DNA from: an uncultured Shewanella sp.
GTDB lineage: Bacteria; Pseudomonadota; Gammaproteobacteria; Enterobacterales; Shewanellaceae
Length of the DNA: 64,000 nt
Reading direction: 5' to 3'
Assembly: GCF_947497935.1 (NCBI RefSeq)
Contig: NZ_CANMIO010000009.1
Coordinates: 62,001 to 126,000, forward strand
In this document: one piece after another, positions 38,782 to 49,344 of the stretch
How positions within the stretch are numbered: position 1 is the first letter of the stretch
How the letters are laid out: each line of letters begins with the position of its first letter
Position numbers and translations under genes: made by a program
Notes under the pieces: generated by a model
Told to the model about the DNA's origin: nothing
Database searches by the model: none
Seen by the model: only the letters and a program-made list of their open reading frames with translations

Positions 38782-39588
38782 TTATAAGGCTCTGAAGACT
38801 TCCACTTTAAAATCTAGCTCACAGCTCAAACCAGAATTAGCCAATGCTAATTTTTGTTCTTCTGTTAATTTCCAGTTATAAGGTGTCATCTTTAAGAAAT
38901 GACCTATGTCATCAGAATCGCTCAGTGTTAACAACTGCTCAATCCGCTCCTGATGGATTAGCTCAAAGCCCTCTATTTGCGAAGCTTCTTGCGTATGCTC
39001 TTTAGGGTTATCATAAATCAGCTCTTTGAGAGCAAAATGATGTCTTGGTCCTGCGCAAACCGTAATTAAAATCCCACCCGGTTTAATCACTCGCTTAAGC
39101 TCGACATCTAAAGATGGCGCATAAATCCGTAACATAAAATCGAAGCTATTGTCAGGGAATGGCATATCGAACGCGCTGGCGACACTAAAAGCAATCTTAG
39201 GGTAGCGCTTAGCTGCATACTTAAGAGCTGATTTACTGATATCGACACCATAAAGTGCAAACTCTGGTGGTAAGCTCTCAACCAAGCGATTTGAATAATA
39301 GCCTTCTCCGCAACCAATATCTAAGCCCGAGCGAGCTTCATCGAGATACTCGTTAGCTAAAAGATTAACCTTGTCACTAAGAACTTGGTAATAACCCTTA
39401 TTAAGAAACTCACGTCTGGCGAACATCATCTCTTTATTGTCACCAGGATCGTTAGATTTTTTCTTCTGTACAGGCAGTAGATTCACATACCCTTCTTTTG
39501 CACAATCAAATCTATGGTTAGCAGGACAGCACCAGGTCTTATCTTGTTTTGATAAAGCCTGTTCACATAACGGGCAGCGGTAAATCAT
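38782..39588 (-). CDS. rlmA: 23S rRNA (guanine-745-N1) methyltransferase
   Basis: RlmA methylates G745 of 23S rRNA. The 268-residue protein opens with a zinc-binding knuckle (MIYRCPLCEQAL, then WCCPANHRFDCA) and a Rossmann methyltransferase domain with SAM motif GLDIGCGEGYYS (about residues 89-100). The GYVNLLPVQKKKSNDPGDN segment is typical of the family and orients on RNA. It stands alone on the minus strand. Confidence 0.92.
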   Translation of the reverse strand: MIYRCPLCEQALSKQDKTWCCPANHRFDCAKEGYVNLLPVQKKKSNDPGDNKEMMFARREFLNKGYYQVLSDKVNLLANEYLDEARSGLDIGCGEGYYSNRLVESLPPEFALYGVDISKSALKYAAKRYPKIAFSVASAFDMPFPDNSFDFMLRIYAPSLDVELKRVIKPGGILITVCAGPRHHFALKELIYDNPKEHTQEASQIEGFELIHQERIEQLLTLSDSDDIGHFLKMTPYNWKLTEEQKLALANSGLSCELDFKVEVFRAL

Positions 39589-40072
39589 TAATCAATCTCC
39601 AAAAAAGACCATGTTTTAGAAGTAAGACTTATCTTCTAACTCGCGCAAATAAAGGTAACGCTATACATTCAATCATAAACGAACTAACCGTAGCCTTAGG
39701 ATTCTTCTGGCTAGAGTCCGGTACCCCAAGATATTAATGAGTAATACGACTATGATGACTTCAAATGCGGCTTCTACTTGCTACCAATATACAGACACTA
39801 CTGACTTTGATATATCCATTCTTGAATCTTAACCACACGTACTAGATATATGATTGGTAACGGGCGTTAGAGCCAATAATTCTTGGCAGCGGCAACATCT
39901 TTACGGTGTAAAAATCGGAGCGCTATTCTACTTCGCTTGCCTTTTTCGATCCAGTCAGTAAGCAGGCATAAACTCCGGAAAACAGCGCTATGGAGCAAAA
40001 GGAAACTAAGACATTCAAATCACTCAAGTGCTATGATAGGCATAATTATTATTTGTGATAGCCAATCAATAT
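39589..40072. other. Divergent intergenic region between rlmA and sbcB
   Basis: These 484 bases separate divergent genes. A weak imperfect hairpin is possible around 39908-39944 (AAAAA and TTTTT arms with a 3-base internal mismatch). A stretch at about 39858-39876 superficially resembles an integron attC core but lacks the second half. Nothing else is supported. Confidence 0.45.
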
Positions 40073-41485
40073 ATGTCTACCAATAACCAACCTACCCTCT
40101 TCTGGCACGATTATGAAACTTTCGGGGCTAACCCCCCTAAAGACAGGCCTTCTCAGTTTGCTGGCGTGCGCACAGATATGGATCTTAATATCATCGGTGA
40201 GCCAGAAACCTTTTATTGTAAAGTGGCTAATGATTATCTGCCGTCACCTGAAGCTATCTTAATCACAGGTATTACTCCACAGCTTGCAAACTTAAAAGGC
40301 ATGCCTGAGTCTGAGTTTATGAACAAGATTAATAGCCTATTTAGTCAGCCAAAGACTTGTGTGGTTGGTTACAACTCATTGCGATTTGATGATGAGGTGT
40401 CGCGCTATGGCTTTTATCGTAACTTTATCGATCCTTACGCACGTGAGTGGCAGAACGGCAATACTCGCTGGGATATTATTGACCTAGTACGTGCTTGTTA
40501 CGCTTTTAGACCAGAAGGTATCAATTGGCCAGAAAAAGAAGATGGCTCGCCAAGTTTTAAACTTGAACAACTTACAGTGGCCAATGGCTTAAGCCATGAA
40601 AAAGCCCATGATGCTATGTCAGATGTATATGCCACCATCGATATGGCGAAACTGATTAAATCTGTGCAACCTAAGCTATTTGACTATTACTTTAGCCTCA
40701 GACAGAAACAAGCGGTATCAAAGCTAATTGATGTACTTGATATGAAGCCACTTGTGCATGTTAGCTCCAAGATCAGCGCGCTAAACGGTTGTACAACTAT
40801 CATCGCACCTATTGCTTATCACTCCACTAATAAAAATGCGGTTATTTGCGTTAACCTTGCTATGGACGTCTCACCGCTTATCGAGTTGAGCGTCGAAGAG
40901 ATCCGTGAGCGTATGTACACCCCTCGCAGCGATTTAGCACCCGACGAATTACCTATTGGTTTAAAGCAGATCCACATTAATAAGAGTCCATTTATTGCGC
41001 CTGCAAATACGTTAACTGACGAAAATGCAGCAAGGCTTGATTTTGATAAAGCCTTTGCCAGAGCACAATACAAAAAACTAAAGCAGCACCCAGAATTGCG
41101 CGAAAAATTAGTTGCAGTATTTGAGGTCGAGCATGAAGACAAAACTGTTGATCCCGATCAAGCACTCTATAGCGGCGGTTTTTTCAGCTCTGCTGACAAA
41201 GCCAAGATTGAAATCATCCGTAATACTCAACCGAGCAACCTAGCGGCACTTGAGCTTGATTTTGACGATGAGCGGCTTGCTGAGATGCTGTATAGATACC
41301 GCGCACGTAATTACCCAGAAACCTTAAGTGACTCAGAGCAATATCGTTGGCGCGAATTCTGTCAATCGAGATTAAACGATCCCGACTACATTATTCGTTT
41401 AGAAAACTTGCTTGAAGAAACCGAGCAAGACGAATCTAAGCAAAAATTATTACAGGCTTTATGTCATTATCTTAGAAGCCTCTAG
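40073..41485 (+). CDS. sbcB: Exodeoxyribonuclease I
   Basis: Exonuclease I degrades single-stranded DNA 3' to 5' and acts in mismatch repair and recombination. The 470-residue length is close to the E. coli enzyme (475). DEDD exonuclease motifs are WHDYETFG near residue 13, GYNSLRFDDEV near residue 100, and KAHDAMSDVYAT near 183. The start is the ATG at 40073 (MSTNNQPTLFW); a GTG 18 bases upstream is in frame, but neither has a strong ribosome binding site. It stands alone. Confidence 0.95.
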   Translation: MSTNNQPTLFWHDYETFGANPPKDRPSQFAGVRTDMDLNIIGEPETFYCKVANDYLPSPEAILITGITPQLANLKGMPESEFMNKINSLFSQPKTCVVGYNSLRFDDEVSRYGFYRNFIDPYAREWQNGNTRWDIIDLVRACYAFRPEGINWPEKEDGSPSFKLEQLTVANGLSHEKAHDAMSDVYATIDMAKLIKSVQPKLFDYYFSLRQKQAVSKLIDVLDMKPLVHVSSKISALNGCTTIIAPIAYHSTNKNAVICVNLAMDVSPLIELSVEEIRERMYTPRSDLAPDELPIGLKQIHINKSPFIAPANTLTDENAARLDFDKAFARAQYKKLKQHPELREKLVAVFEVEHEDKTVDPDQALYSGGFFSSADKAKIEIIRNTQPSNLAALELDFDDERLAEMLYRYRARNYPETLSDSEQYRWREFCQSRLNDPDYIIRLENLLEETEQDESKQKLLQALCHYLRSL

Positions 41486-41581
41486 GCTTTATAGATAATA
41501 AATGCGATCTTCATCTCATTCTGTATGTAACAAGCTTACTAGAATGATATTTCATTAGCGTTAACAAAAAGGAAATAGCGA

Positions 41582-42472
41582 ATGCAAGACAGATTCTTAA
41601 AAAGCATAGCTAAGTTACCTGAGCCTCTAGCAACAGCAATCGTGCCATTACTGGATAAAGACTTTGCAGGCCATTTAGATGCACTACAGTTAAACGAGTT
41701 ACAAACTAAAAGTGGTATGGAGCTCAATGAATTACTCTTGGCACTACTGCCAATAGCAGCGGCTTTGGCCAGGCCACCAATCAGTGAATTTCATGTCGGT
41801 GCAATCGCCAAAGGTAAGAGCGGTGATATCTATATGGGAGCGAATATTGAGCTACCAGGTGAAGCCCTCTTTCACTCTGTTCACGCAGAGCAGAGCGCAA
41901 TCAGCCATGCATGGTTAAGTGGCGAAAGTATTATTGAAGACATTATAGTCAATGCGTCACCGTGTGGGCATTGTCGCCAATTCATTAATGAGCTCGTTGA
42001 CGGTGAAAAAGTTAACATTCACTTGCCCGATCAAGCCACTGCACCGCTATCTCACTACTTACCTTATGCATTCGGCCCAAGCGATCTTGATGTCACAGAA
42101 CCTTTGCTTTCGAAGCAGCAGCAAACGCTGACATTAGATTCAAACGACCCGATGATCATCGAAGGCTTAGATCATGCAGGGTTAAGTTACGCACCTTACA
42201 CAAAAGCTTATGCCTCTGTTGTACTAGAAACTAAAGACGGTGCGACTTACTGCGGACGCTATGCCGAGAACGCAGCATTTAATCCGTCAATGCAACCCAT
42301 GCAGATGGCTTTATCGACGATGGCGCGTCACAACCGTGACTTTAGCGAAATTAACCGCGCAGTATTGATAGAGTCTTCTAAAGGGGTGATATCGTTAGTA
42401 GGAGCTGCCATGGACGCCCTTCACAGCGTTGCGGCTGTTGAGCTTGAACATATTGTAGTTGAGCCAGAATAA
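41582..42472 (+). CDS. cdd: Cytidine deaminase
   Basis: Cdd deaminates cytidine and deoxycytidine to uridine and deoxyuridine in pyrimidine salvage. At 296 residues it is the dimeric E. coli-type enzyme with a second, degenerate core domain. The catalytic zinc site is in [14 protein letters not shown] (residues near 100) and SPCGHCRQF (near 130). Single-gene unit ended by a bidirectional terminator. Confidence 0.96.
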   Translation: MQDRFLKSIAKLPEPLATAIVPLLDKDFAGHLDALQLNELQTKSGMELNELLLALLPIAAALARPPISEFHVGAIAKGKSGDIYMGANIELPGEALFHSVHAEQSAISHAWLSGESIIEDIIVNASPCGHCRQFINELVDGEKVNIHLPDQATAPLSHYLPYAFGPSDLDVTEPLLSKQQQTLTLDSNDPMIIEGLDHAGLSYAPYTKAYASVVLETKDGATYCGRYAENAAFNPSMQPMQMALSTMARHNRDFSEINRAVLIESSKGVISLVGAAMDALHSVAAVELEHIVVEPE

Positions 42473-42504
42473 AGCTGACTCTCTAGATGAATAAGGCTAA
42501 ACGA

Positions 42505-42530
42505 AAAAGGACCACATATGTGGTCCTTTT
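42505..42530. terminator. Bidirectional terminator between cdd and the dehydrogenase gene
   Basis: AAAAGGACCACA (42505-42516) pairs with TGTGGTCCTTTT (42519-42530), flanked by A-rich and T-rich sequence. It lies between convergent genes and can serve both. Confidence 0.9.
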
Positions 42531-42550
42531 TGTCTTTATAAGCATGAAAT

Positions 42551-43426
42551 TTAGCCACGATTCTTTTCAAGTTTTGCTAACAGGCTCGATGTATCCCAAC
42601 GGCTGCCGCCTAGGGCCTGCACTTCTGAATAAAATTGATCGACTAAAGCAGTTAACGGCAAGTGTGAGCCGTTGCGACGCGCCTCAGTGAGTGCAATTCC
42701 TAAGTCTTTACGCATCCAATCAACCGCAAAACCTAAGTTATACTCACCCTGCCACATGGTTTGATAACGGTTTTCCATCTGCCATGATTGTGCGGCCCCT
42801 TTACTGATCACTTCGACAACTTTTTCGCCGTCTAATCCAGCGCTGCGGGCAAAATGCAGGCCTTCAGCAAGCCCCTGTACTACACCTGCGATACAAATTT
42901 GATTGACCATCTTTGTCAGCTGTCCTGCGCCCACCTCTCCTAGTAACTCCACACAGCGAGCATAAGCGTCGATGATAGGTTTTGCGCTATCAAATATTGA
43001 CTGCTCGCCACCGGTCATCACGGTCAAGACACCATTTTCAGCACCCGCTTGTCCGCCAGATACAGGTGCGTCCATAAAACCAATATTTAATGACAGCGCG
43101 ACCGCGTTAATTTCTCGGGCAACATCAGCAGAAGCGGTAGTGTGATCAACTAAAATACTGCCTGAGTCCATACCAGACAAAACGCCTGTATCGCCTAAGG
43201 TTACCTGACGTAAATCGTCATCATTACCAACACAAACAAAAACGAACTCTTGCCCTTCGGCCGCCGCTCTTGGAGTGAGTTGGTAATCCCCGCCATATTC
43301 TTTAGCCCAGGCTTGTGCCTTGGCTTCTGTGCGGTTGTATACTGTGACTTGATGCCCATGATTAACAAGGTGCCCGGCCATTGGGTAACCCATTACACCT
43401 AAACCAATAAATGCGACTTTAGCCAT
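42551..43426 (-). CDS. NAD(P)-dependent beta-hydroxyacid dehydrogenase (3-hydroxyisobutyrate dehydrogenase family)
   Basis: The 291-residue protein has a Rossmann N terminus with FIGLGVMGYPMAGHL (GxGxMGxxMA), the substrate-binding FMDAPVSGGQAGAENG loop near residue 120, and the catalytic lysine in GAGQLTKMVNQI near residue 170. The family includes 3-hydroxyisobutyrate, tartronate semialdehyde and glyoxylate/succinic semialdehyde reductases; sequence alone does not separate these. No pathway neighbour is present: cdd is convergent, and a thioesterase gene lies upstream. Confidence 0.88.
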   Translation of the reverse strand: MAKVAFIGLGVMGYPMAGHLVNHGHQVTVYNRTEAKAQAWAKEYGGDYQLTPRAAAEGQEFVFVCVGNDDDLRQVTLGDTGVLSGMDSGSILVDHTTASADVAREINAVALSLNIGFMDAPVSGGQAGAENGVLTVMTGGEQSIFDSAKPIIDAYARCVELLGEVGAGQLTKMVNQICIAGVVQGLAEGLHFARSAGLDGEKVVEVISKGAAQSWQMENRYQTMWQGEYNLGFAVDWMRKDLGIALTEARRNGSHLPLTALVDQFYSEVQALGGSRWDTSSLLAKLEKNRG

Positions 43427-43517
43427 TTTGCTTCCTACTGTAGAGTGAGGTTCTTCGAGTTTTGACTTATTCTAATGGCTAGCCCTTAAATAAAACAGGA
43501 AAAACAGGCAATAAAAA

Positions 43518-43537
43518 AGCCAGCCCAAGGGCTAGCT
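43518..43537 (-). terminator. Terminator of the thioesterase gene
   Basis: AGCCAGCCC (43518-43526) and GGGCTAGCT (43529-43537) pair with one wobble in the minus-strand RNA, followed by a T-run (complement of AAAAAA at 43513-43518). It lies 24 bases beyond the stop. Confidence 0.78.
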
Positions 43538-43560
43538 CTCATAACAGCATTAACACGCAA

Positions 43561-44073
43561 TTAAGGAACTTGTAAAGAAGGCTGTAAATCAACGTGGGCT
43601 TGCATTTCTGCACCAATCTTTTTACGCATTTCCATCAGGCGAATTGCAGATTCTCTTAATTCAATATCCGCCGGCAGTACAGGCTTCCAATCTGGTACTT
43701 CAGTCGGCTGGCCTTCATCGTCAACCGCCACCATCACTAATACACAGTGAGTGGTTAAGTGCCTATCTTGATCTTTAGGATCGCCCGCTTTTACATCAAC
43801 ACCTAGATGCATTGAAGTGCGCCCGGTATAAATCACTTTTGCCGTCACTTCAACTATGTTGCCCACATGAATAGGCTTAACAAATCGAATTCCGCCAGCA
43901 TAAGCGGTAATACAATACTTACCGCTCCAACCTGCTGCACAAGCGTAACCAGCAAGGTCAATCCATTTCATCACGGCGCCGCCGTGTACTTTACCGCCAA
44001 AGTTCACATCCGCAGGTTCAGCTAAGAACCTCAGTGTTAATTGTCTTTCTTCGCCTGCCATGATTGGCCTCAA
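43561..44073 (-). CDS. Hotdog-fold acyl-CoA thioesterase
   Basis: The 170-residue protein has the hotdog thioesterase motifs ADVNFGGKVHGGAVMKWID (catalytic Asp/Asn region near residue 20-40) and RFVKPIHVGNIVEVTAKV. It resembles YciA/acyl-CoA thioesterase II relatives that hydrolyse a range of acyl-CoAs. A C-terminal region of about 30 residues extends beyond the fold and has no assigned role. It is a single gene, 54 bases downstream of the small membrane gene. Confidence 0.88.
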   Translation of the reverse strand: MRPIMAGEERQLTLRFLAEPADVNFGGKVHGGAVMKWIDLAGYACAAGWSGKYCITAYAGGIRFVKPIHVGNIVEVTAKVIYTGRTSMHLGVDVKAGDPKDQDRHLTTHCVLVMVAVDDEGQPTEVPDWKPVLPADIELRESAIRLMEMRKKIGAEMQAHVDLQPSLQVP

Positions 44074-44126
44074 TAATTTTGCTGACTATTGAGTATTTTA
44101 CGTCAAATTCTTTACATCAGCACCTA

Positions 44127-44495
44127 TTAACCAAACTGACTGACTAAAAAGCTGCCGGTTAACACTGATGGTAAGGCTAAACGATAAAGCCATAGTTGAG
44201 ATTTCTCTCTTAAAAGACGGCCGCCGTTAAACAAGGTATATGCTGCCACGCCAGCTAAAAACAGTCCCATTACTTCAATACCAGCAAGGACACTATTGGC
44301 ATTACTCACATCAATTGCGGCAATAAGTAAGGCAAACCAAACAACTGTAAAAGCTGCTACAGCTAAGTTGAAGGTTTTAACACCTAATTGCAGTTTGGGA
44401 AAACGGGTTGCTGACTCACCACGAATAAGTTCATTAATGTTGGCTGTAATAATGCCTAGGATTGGCATAATAGGAATAACAATTGGATTAAGCAC
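44127..44495 (-). CDS. Four-helix membrane protein of unknown function
   Basis: The 122-residue protein has four hydrophobic segments at about residues 3-19, 42-62, 68-88 and 101-120, and few charged residues. I do not recognise the family. It lies between the thioesterase gene and fabF on the minus strand. No signal peptide motif is seen. The frame is intact with a stable hydrophobic profile, so I regard it as real. Confidence 0.65.
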   Translation of the reverse strand: MLNPIVIPIMPILGIITANINELIRGESATRFPKLQLGVKTFNLAVAAFTVVWFALLIAAIDVSNANSVLAGIEVMGLFLAGVAAYTLFNGGRLLREKSQLWLYRLALPSVLTGSFLVSQFG

Positions 44496-44689
44496 TTTCG
44501 TGTCCCTTAGGTAAGACCTGCATTAAGCTCATCGCTTGAGCTGACGCTTGCAGTATCTGCCTAAAGATCTCTATTTTCTAGCGGCTTTTTAGCAAATTAA
44601 CTAAGGTTAATCTTAGCGTTATCCTCTTTTAATAATGCGTCAAAATTGTGTGAACTTGTTCATGATTTTGCCTTGGCTCTAGCAATAAA

Positions 44690-44709
44690 AAAGCGCCTTG
44701 TGGCGCTTT
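44690..44709 (-). terminator. fab operon terminator
   Basis: AAAGCGCC (44690-44697) pairs with GGCGCTTT (44702-44709) across TTGT. The minus strand has a T-run beyond the stem. It lies 34 bases beyond the fabF stop. Confidence 0.85.
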
Positions 44710-44742
44710 AAAATATACGGATTAGCTACCAACGGAGCTCAT

Positions 44743-45981
44743 TTACACTTTTTTGAAAAGTAGTGAGCCGTTAGTACCACCAAAACCAAACGAATTACAT
44801 AGACCGTAGTCAAACTTATAATCACGAGCGGTGTGTGGCACAAAGTCTAAATCACAGCCTTCATCTGGGTTATCAAGATTCAATGTCGGTGGGATAATTT
44901 GATCTTTCAATGCCAAAATAGTGATAATCGCTTCAACAGAGCCGGCAGCACCAAGCAAGTGGCCTGTCATTGACTTAGTCGAGCTAACAAGTAAGTCATA
45001 GGCGTGATCGCCAAACACTGACTTAACCGCTGCCGCTTCTGCTTTATCGCCTGCAGGCGTCGAAGTACCGTGAGCATTGATGTAACCAATCTGTTCACGG
45101 GCAACTTTGGCATCATTAATCGCATTCACCATAGCTGCAGCTGCGCCAGCACCGTCACTTGGTGGCGATGTCATATGGAACGCATCACCACTCATACCAA
45201 AACCAACGAGCTCTGCATAGATAGTCGCACCACGTGCTTTAGCGTGCTCGTACTCTTCGACAACCATCACGCCCGCGCCATCACCAATAACGAAACCATC
45301 ACGGTCTTTATCCCAAGGGCGACTTGCCGCTTCAGGGTCGTCGTTACGAGTAGAAAGTGCTTTAGCAGAGCCAAATCCGCCAACTGCCAATGGGCATGTG
45401 ACGTCTTCTGCGCCGCCTGCAACCATAACATCAGCATCGCCATAAGCGATAGTACGCGCGGCAAAACCGATATTATGAACACCTGTAGTACAAGCGGTAG
45501 TCACCGCAAAATTTGGCCCGGTCATGCCATATTTAATCGACAAGTGACCAGCAATCATGTTGATGATGGTGCTTGGCACAAAAAATGGAGAGATTTTACG
45601 AGGTCCGCCCTTAAGCATAGCCGAATGGTTTTGCTCAATCAGTGGCATACCGCCCATACCCGCACCAATAGCGGTACCGACACGTGCAGGATCTAGCTTG
45701 TCCATCTCAAGGCCAGAATCTTCAACAGCTTGAATACCAGCAGCCATGCCGTACTGAATAAACAAGTCCATCTTACGCGCGTCTTTGCGAGACATGTACT
45801 GCTCGACATCAAAGTCTTTTACAGAACCACTAATACGAGTCGTGAACTCGCTAGCATCAAATTTAGTTATCGGCGCGATACCACTCTTACCAGAAATCAG
45901 GGCCTTCCAAGAAGAGTCCACTGTATTTCCCACTGGGCTAACTAAGCCTAAGCCCGTTATGACTACTCGACGTTTAGACAC
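44743..45981 (-). CDS. fabF: 3-oxoacyl-ACP synthase II
   Basis: FabF (KAS II) is the elongating condensing enzyme of fatty acid synthesis that also adjusts membrane fluidity with temperature. The 412-residue protein opens [19 protein letters not shown], has the active-site cysteine in [13 protein letters not shown] near residue 164, and the two catalytic histidines in [11 protein letters not shown] (near 304) and [12 protein letters not shown] (near 341). It is the last gene of the operon, 242 bases after acpP, which itself has a terminator hairpin. Confidence 0.97.
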   Translation of the reverse strand: MSKRRVVITGLGLVSPVGNTVDSSWKALISGKSGIAPITKFDASEFTTRISGSVKDFDVEQYMSRKDARKMDLFIQYGMAAGIQAVEDSGLEMDKLDPARVGTAIGAGMGGMPLIEQNHSAMLKGGPRKISPFFVPSTIINMIAGHLSIKYGMTGPNFAVTTACTTGVHNIGFAARTIAYGDADVMVAGGAEDVTCPLAVGGFGSAKALSTRNDDPEAASRPWDKDRDGFVIGDGAGVMVVEEYEHAKARGATIYAELVGFGMSGDAFHMTSPPSDGAGAAAAMVNAINDAKVAREQIGYINAHGTSTPAGDKAEAAAVKSVFGDHAYDLLVSSTKSMTGHLLGAAGSVEAIITILALKDQIIPPTLNLDNPDEGCDLDFVPHTARDYKFDYGLCNSFGFGGTNGSLLFKKV

Positions 45982-46180
45982 GCGGTCACCTTTTTACTTT
46001 AAAAATGAATAATGATGATAGCTGCAAAGAAGTTGAACTACCAATACCTATACCCTGTATTTGAAAACATGGTGTCAAAGGGTATGTGCCAGTTCTGGTT
46101 GGAATAATACTCATCTAGGTCAATAAGTATTGAGAAAGCGAAGATTAAAACGTTATGTCAACCAGCGGCTTTTACAAACA

Positions 46181-46210
46181 AAAACAGGCGGCAAAAATGC
46201 CGCCTGTTTT
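46181..46210 (-). terminator. acpP terminator or attenuator hairpin before fabF
   Basis: AAAACAGGCGGCA (46181-46193) is the exact reverse complement of TGCCGCCTGTTTT (46198-46210). It lies just 13 bases beyond the acpP stop. It can end the abundant acpP message while letting some transcription continue to fabF, as discussed for the E. coli cluster (from memory). Confidence 0.88.
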
Positions 46211-46223
46211 CAAGAATTCTAGA

Positions 46224-46457
46224 TTACTGATTCTTAGAAACGTAATCGATCGCTGCTTGAACAGTAGTGATCTTTTCAGCTTCTTCATCAGGGATCTCGG
46301 TGTCAAACTCTTCTTCTAGAGCCATAACCAACTCAACAGTGTCTAGAGAATCTGCACCTAAATCGTCAACGAAAGATGCTGCTGATTTAACGTCTTCTTC
46401 TTTAACACCTAGTTGCTCGATGATGATTTTCTTTACACGTTCTTCGATGTTGCTCAT
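46224..46457 (-). CDS. acpP: Acyl carrier protein
   Basis: AcpP carries growing acyl chains on a phosphopantetheine arm attached to the serine of GADSLDTVE (near residue 37). The 77-residue, strongly acidic sequence opening [20 protein letters not shown] is nearly the canonical form. It lies between fabG and fabF in the standard operon and has its own downstream terminator hairpin. Confidence 0.98.
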   Translation of the reverse strand: MSNIEERVKKIIIEQLGVKEEDVKSAASFVDDLGADSLDTVELVMALEEEFDTEIPDEEAEKITTVQAAIDYVSKNQ

Positions 46458-46613
46458 TAGTTTTCTTTCCTATTCAAATTACGCACTTGCGCAAGATTGC
46501 GAGTAGTTTATTGAATTTGGCAGACATTGCAAGCTCAAATTTCGTGGTCTAACCACAATCAAGCCTGCAGTTGATGCAGATCACCCTAGGGCGATAACAG
46601 TCTGCCGTTCCCT

Positions 46614-47360
46614 TTAAACCATGTACATGCCACCATTTACGTGGAGAGTTTCTCCAGTAATGTAAGCAGCAGAGTCCGACGCTAAAAAGAGGACTGCGTT
46701 AGCAATTTCCTGCGCCTGACCAAGTCTTTCCATTGGTACCTGAGACATAATAGCTTGTTGCTGCTCATCCGTCAGCTCATCTGTCATGTCAGTCTGGATA
46801 AATCCAGGAGCAATAGCATTAACTGTAATTTGACGAGATGCAACCTCTCTTGCAAGAGATTTTGTAAATCCAATCAAACCAGCCTTTGCTGCAGAGTAGT
46901 TAGTCTGGCCTGCATTGCCCATGGTACCTACCACAGAGCCAATATTGATAATACGGCCGTGACGCTTTTTCATCATAGGACGCATTACCGCTTTTGAAGT
47001 GCGGAAGATAGACGTTAGGTTAGTATCTACGATATCTTGCCATTCGTCATCTTTCATTCGCATCAACAAGTTGTCACGGGTGATGCCAGCGTTGTTAACA
47101 AGAATATCAACATCGCCAGCATTCTCTTTAATCGTTTCAAACAAGCTTTTTACAGAATCAGCGTCAGTCACATTTAAAACAAGACCATGGCCTTTATCGC
47201 CTAAATACGCTTGAATCGCTTCAGCGCCACGCTCACTGGTTGCTGTACCAATAACAACGGCACCAGCTGAAACTAATGTTTCTGCAACTGCGCGGCCAAT
47301 ACCACGGCTAGCGCCTGTTACTAGGGCAACTTTACCAGTCAGATCAAAACTTATACTCAT
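46614..47360 (-). CDS. fabG: 3-oxoacyl-ACP reductase
   Basis: FabG is the NADPH-dependent short-chain dehydrogenase of fatty acid elongation. The 248-residue protein has the cofactor motif TGASRGIGRAVAET (residues 15-28), NNAGITRD, catalytic YSAAKAG (Tyr and Lys) near residue 155, and IAPGFIQTDMTD. It lies between fabD (9 bases upstream) and acpP. Confidence 0.98.
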   Translation of the reverse strand: MSISFDLTGKVALVTGASRGIGRAVAETLVSAGAVVIGTATSERGAEAIQAYLGDKGHGLVLNVTDADSVKSLFETIKENAGDVDILVNNAGITRDNLLMRMKDDEWQDIVDTNLTSIFRTSKAVMRPMMKKRHGRIINIGSVVGTMGNAGQTNYSAAKAGLIGFTKSLAREVASRQITVNAIAPGFIQTDMTDELTDEQQQAIMSQVPMERLGQAQEIANAVLFLASDSAAYITGETLHVNGGMYMV

Positions 47361-47369
47361 CAGATTTCC

Positions 47370-48296
47370 TTATTCGGTCAACGCCGTTAATGATGCCACG
47401 TCGTTTACAGCTTGCGCTGAAAGCGAACGATCAATGCGTTTTGTTAGGCCTGTCAATACTTTACCAGGTCCCATTTCAAACAGATTAGTGATCCCTTCAG
47501 AAGCCATCAGCTCGACAGTCTCAGACCAACGAACCGGACAATATAGTTGACGAACCAAGGCATCTTTAATATCAGCGGCAGACTGAGCGCTAGCCACATC
47601 AACATTATTGATAACTGTAACCGCTGGCTCATTAAACTCTATTTCGTTAAGTGCTACGGCAAGTTTATCTGCAGCTGGCTTCATCAATTGACAATGTGAC
47701 GGTACGCTTACAGGCAATGCAACAGCCATCTTAGCACCGTTGGCTTTACATAGTGCTGCAGCGCGCTCGACAGCCGCTTTTTCACCAGCAATAACCACTT
47801 GGCCAGGGCTGTTGTAATTAACAGGGCTAACAACAGCGCCTTCAGAGGCTTCTTCACAGGCTTTTGCTATAGCATCATTATCTAAGCCGATGATAGCAAA
47901 CATAGCGCCAGTGCCAGCAGGAACAGCCTGCTGCATCAGTTGACCACGTAGTTCAACTAATTTGATCGCTGCTTCAAAATCGATCACGCCCGCACAAACA
48001 AGTGCCGAGTATTCACCTAAACTATGCCCTGCCATCACCTTTGGTAATTCTTTACCAGAAGCGATATAAGCACGGTAAATAGCAACACTTGCTGCTAATA
48101 GAGCAGGCTGTGTCTTATCGGTTTCATTAAGTGTTTCAACTGGACCTTGCTGAACCAAAGCCCATAAATCGTATCCTAGAACACTGCTTGCTTGAGCGAA
48201 AGTCTCACCGATCACACTATGAGCTTCGGCTAACTCAGCTAGCATTCCTATTGCTTGAGAACCTTGTCCTGGGAATACAAAAGCCGTATTTTCCAT
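47370..48296 (-). CDS. fabD: Malonyl-CoA-ACP transacylase
   Basis: FabD moves the malonyl group from CoA to ACP. The 308-residue protein has FVFPGQGSQAIGML at the start, the catalytic serine in MAGHSLGEYSALV near residue 92, and a histidine in PVSVPSHCQLM near residue 200. It lies between fabH and fabG in the operon. Confidence 0.97.
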   Translation of the reverse strand: MENTAFVFPGQGSQAIGMLAELAEAHSVIGETFAQASSVLGYDLWALVQQGPVETLNETDKTQPALLAASVAIYRAYIASGKELPKVMAGHSLGEYSALVCAGVIDFEAAIKLVELRGQLMQQAVPAGTGAMFAIIGLDNDAIAKACEEASEGAVVSPVNYNSPGQVVIAGEKAAVERAAALCKANGAKMAVALPVSVPSHCQLMKPAADKLAVALNEIEFNEPAVTVINNVDVASAQSAADIKDALVRQLYCPVRWSETVELMASEGITNLFEMGPGKVLTGLTKRIDRSLSAQAVNDVASLTALTE

Positions 48297-48374
48297 ATTA
48301 TTCTACCTTTTTAAATCGACGCCTTTTGATTATTATCAATAAGGCCTTATCAAAGATGATATCTAAGACAAAAA

Positions 48375-49334
48375 TTAAAAACGAACTAAAGCACTTCCCC
48401 AGGCAAATCCTGCACCGAAGGCTTCAAGCAACAATAGCTGGCCACGCTGTATACGGCCATCTCTCACGGCTTCATCAAGTGCAATCGGTACAGAAGCTGC
48501 AGAAGTGTTACCGTGTTTAGCAAGGGTCAACACCACTTTATCTAAACTCATATCGAGCTTTTTAGCCGTGGCTTTAATAATTCTAAAGTTAGCCTGATGC
48601 GGTACAAGCCAGTCAATCTCTGATTTATCGATATTGTTATGACGTAATGTTTCTGTCACCACATGAGACAGCTGAGTGACGGCAACTTTAAATACATCAT
48701 TGCCTTTCATTGTCATATAACCCACAGCTTCAGAGGTTTCTCCTTTACGCGGTGGGATTGAACATTTAAGCAGATCGCCTTGTCGACCATCAGCATAAAT
48801 GTGTGTAGAAATGATACCCGGTTCTTCTGAGCGACCAACAACAGCAGCTCCCGCGCCGTCACCAAACAAAATAATGGTTGAACGATCTTCAGGTTCACAC
48901 AAACGAGAAAGCACGTCAGCACCAATCACCAGTACATTTTTAGCTGCACCTGATTTTACAAACTGATCCGCGACAGACAGTGCATACACGAAACCAGAAC
49001 AAGCTGCTGCGATGTCAAATGCAGGAATGGTATGAACGCCTAACATGGCTTGAATTTCACATGCTGCCGCCGGAAACGCGTTGCTAGCGCTGGTCGTTCC
49101 GCAAATGATCATGTCGATTTCAGAAGCTTCGATACCCGCCATTTCAATGGCTTTTAACGCAGCTTGATACCCCATAGTCGAAACAGTCTCATCCGCTGCC
49201 GCGATTCTGCGTTCTGAAATGCCCGTGCGCTCCACAATCCATTGATCTGTGGTTTCGACCATTTTTTCTAGATCGAGATTACTACGCACCTGCACCGGTA
49301 GATAACTACCAGTACCAAGAATTTTTGTATACAT
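48375..49334 (-). CDS. fabH: 3-oxoacyl-ACP synthase III
   Basis: FabH (KAS III) condenses acetyl-CoA with malonyl-ACP to start fatty acid synthesis. The 319-residue protein has the active-site cysteine in [13 protein letters not shown] near residue 113, histidine in [11 protein letters not shown] near 246 and asparagine in [11 protein letters not shown] near 276. It starts 10 bases after plsX. Confidence 0.97.
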   Translation of the reverse strand: MYTKILGTGSYLPVQVRSNLDLEKMVETTDQWIVERTGISERRIAAADETVSTMGYQAALKAIEMAGIEASEIDMIICGTTSASNAFPAAACEIQAMLGVHTIPAFDIAAACSGFVYALSVADQFVKSGAAKNVLVIGADVLSRLCEPEDRSTIILFGDGAGAAVVGRSEEPGIISTHIYADGRQGDLLKCSIPPRKGETSEAVGYMTMKGNDVFKVAVTQLSHVVTETLRHNNIDKSEIDWLVPHQANFRIIKATAKKLDMSLDKVVLTLAKHGNTSAASVPIALDEAVRDGRIQRGQLLLLEAFGAGFAWGSALVRF

Positions 49335-49344
49335 AAGGAATTTA

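Noticed and set aside
39855..39890. Integron attC-like core (TAACGGGCGTTAGAG)
   Set aside because: Only one half of an attC site is visible, without the matching outer core or cassette, and it is in an ordinary intergenic region.
45070..45696. A 208-residue plus-strand frame antisense to fabF
   Set aside because: It lies wholly within fabF, has no family resemblance, and is a codon-usage shadow.
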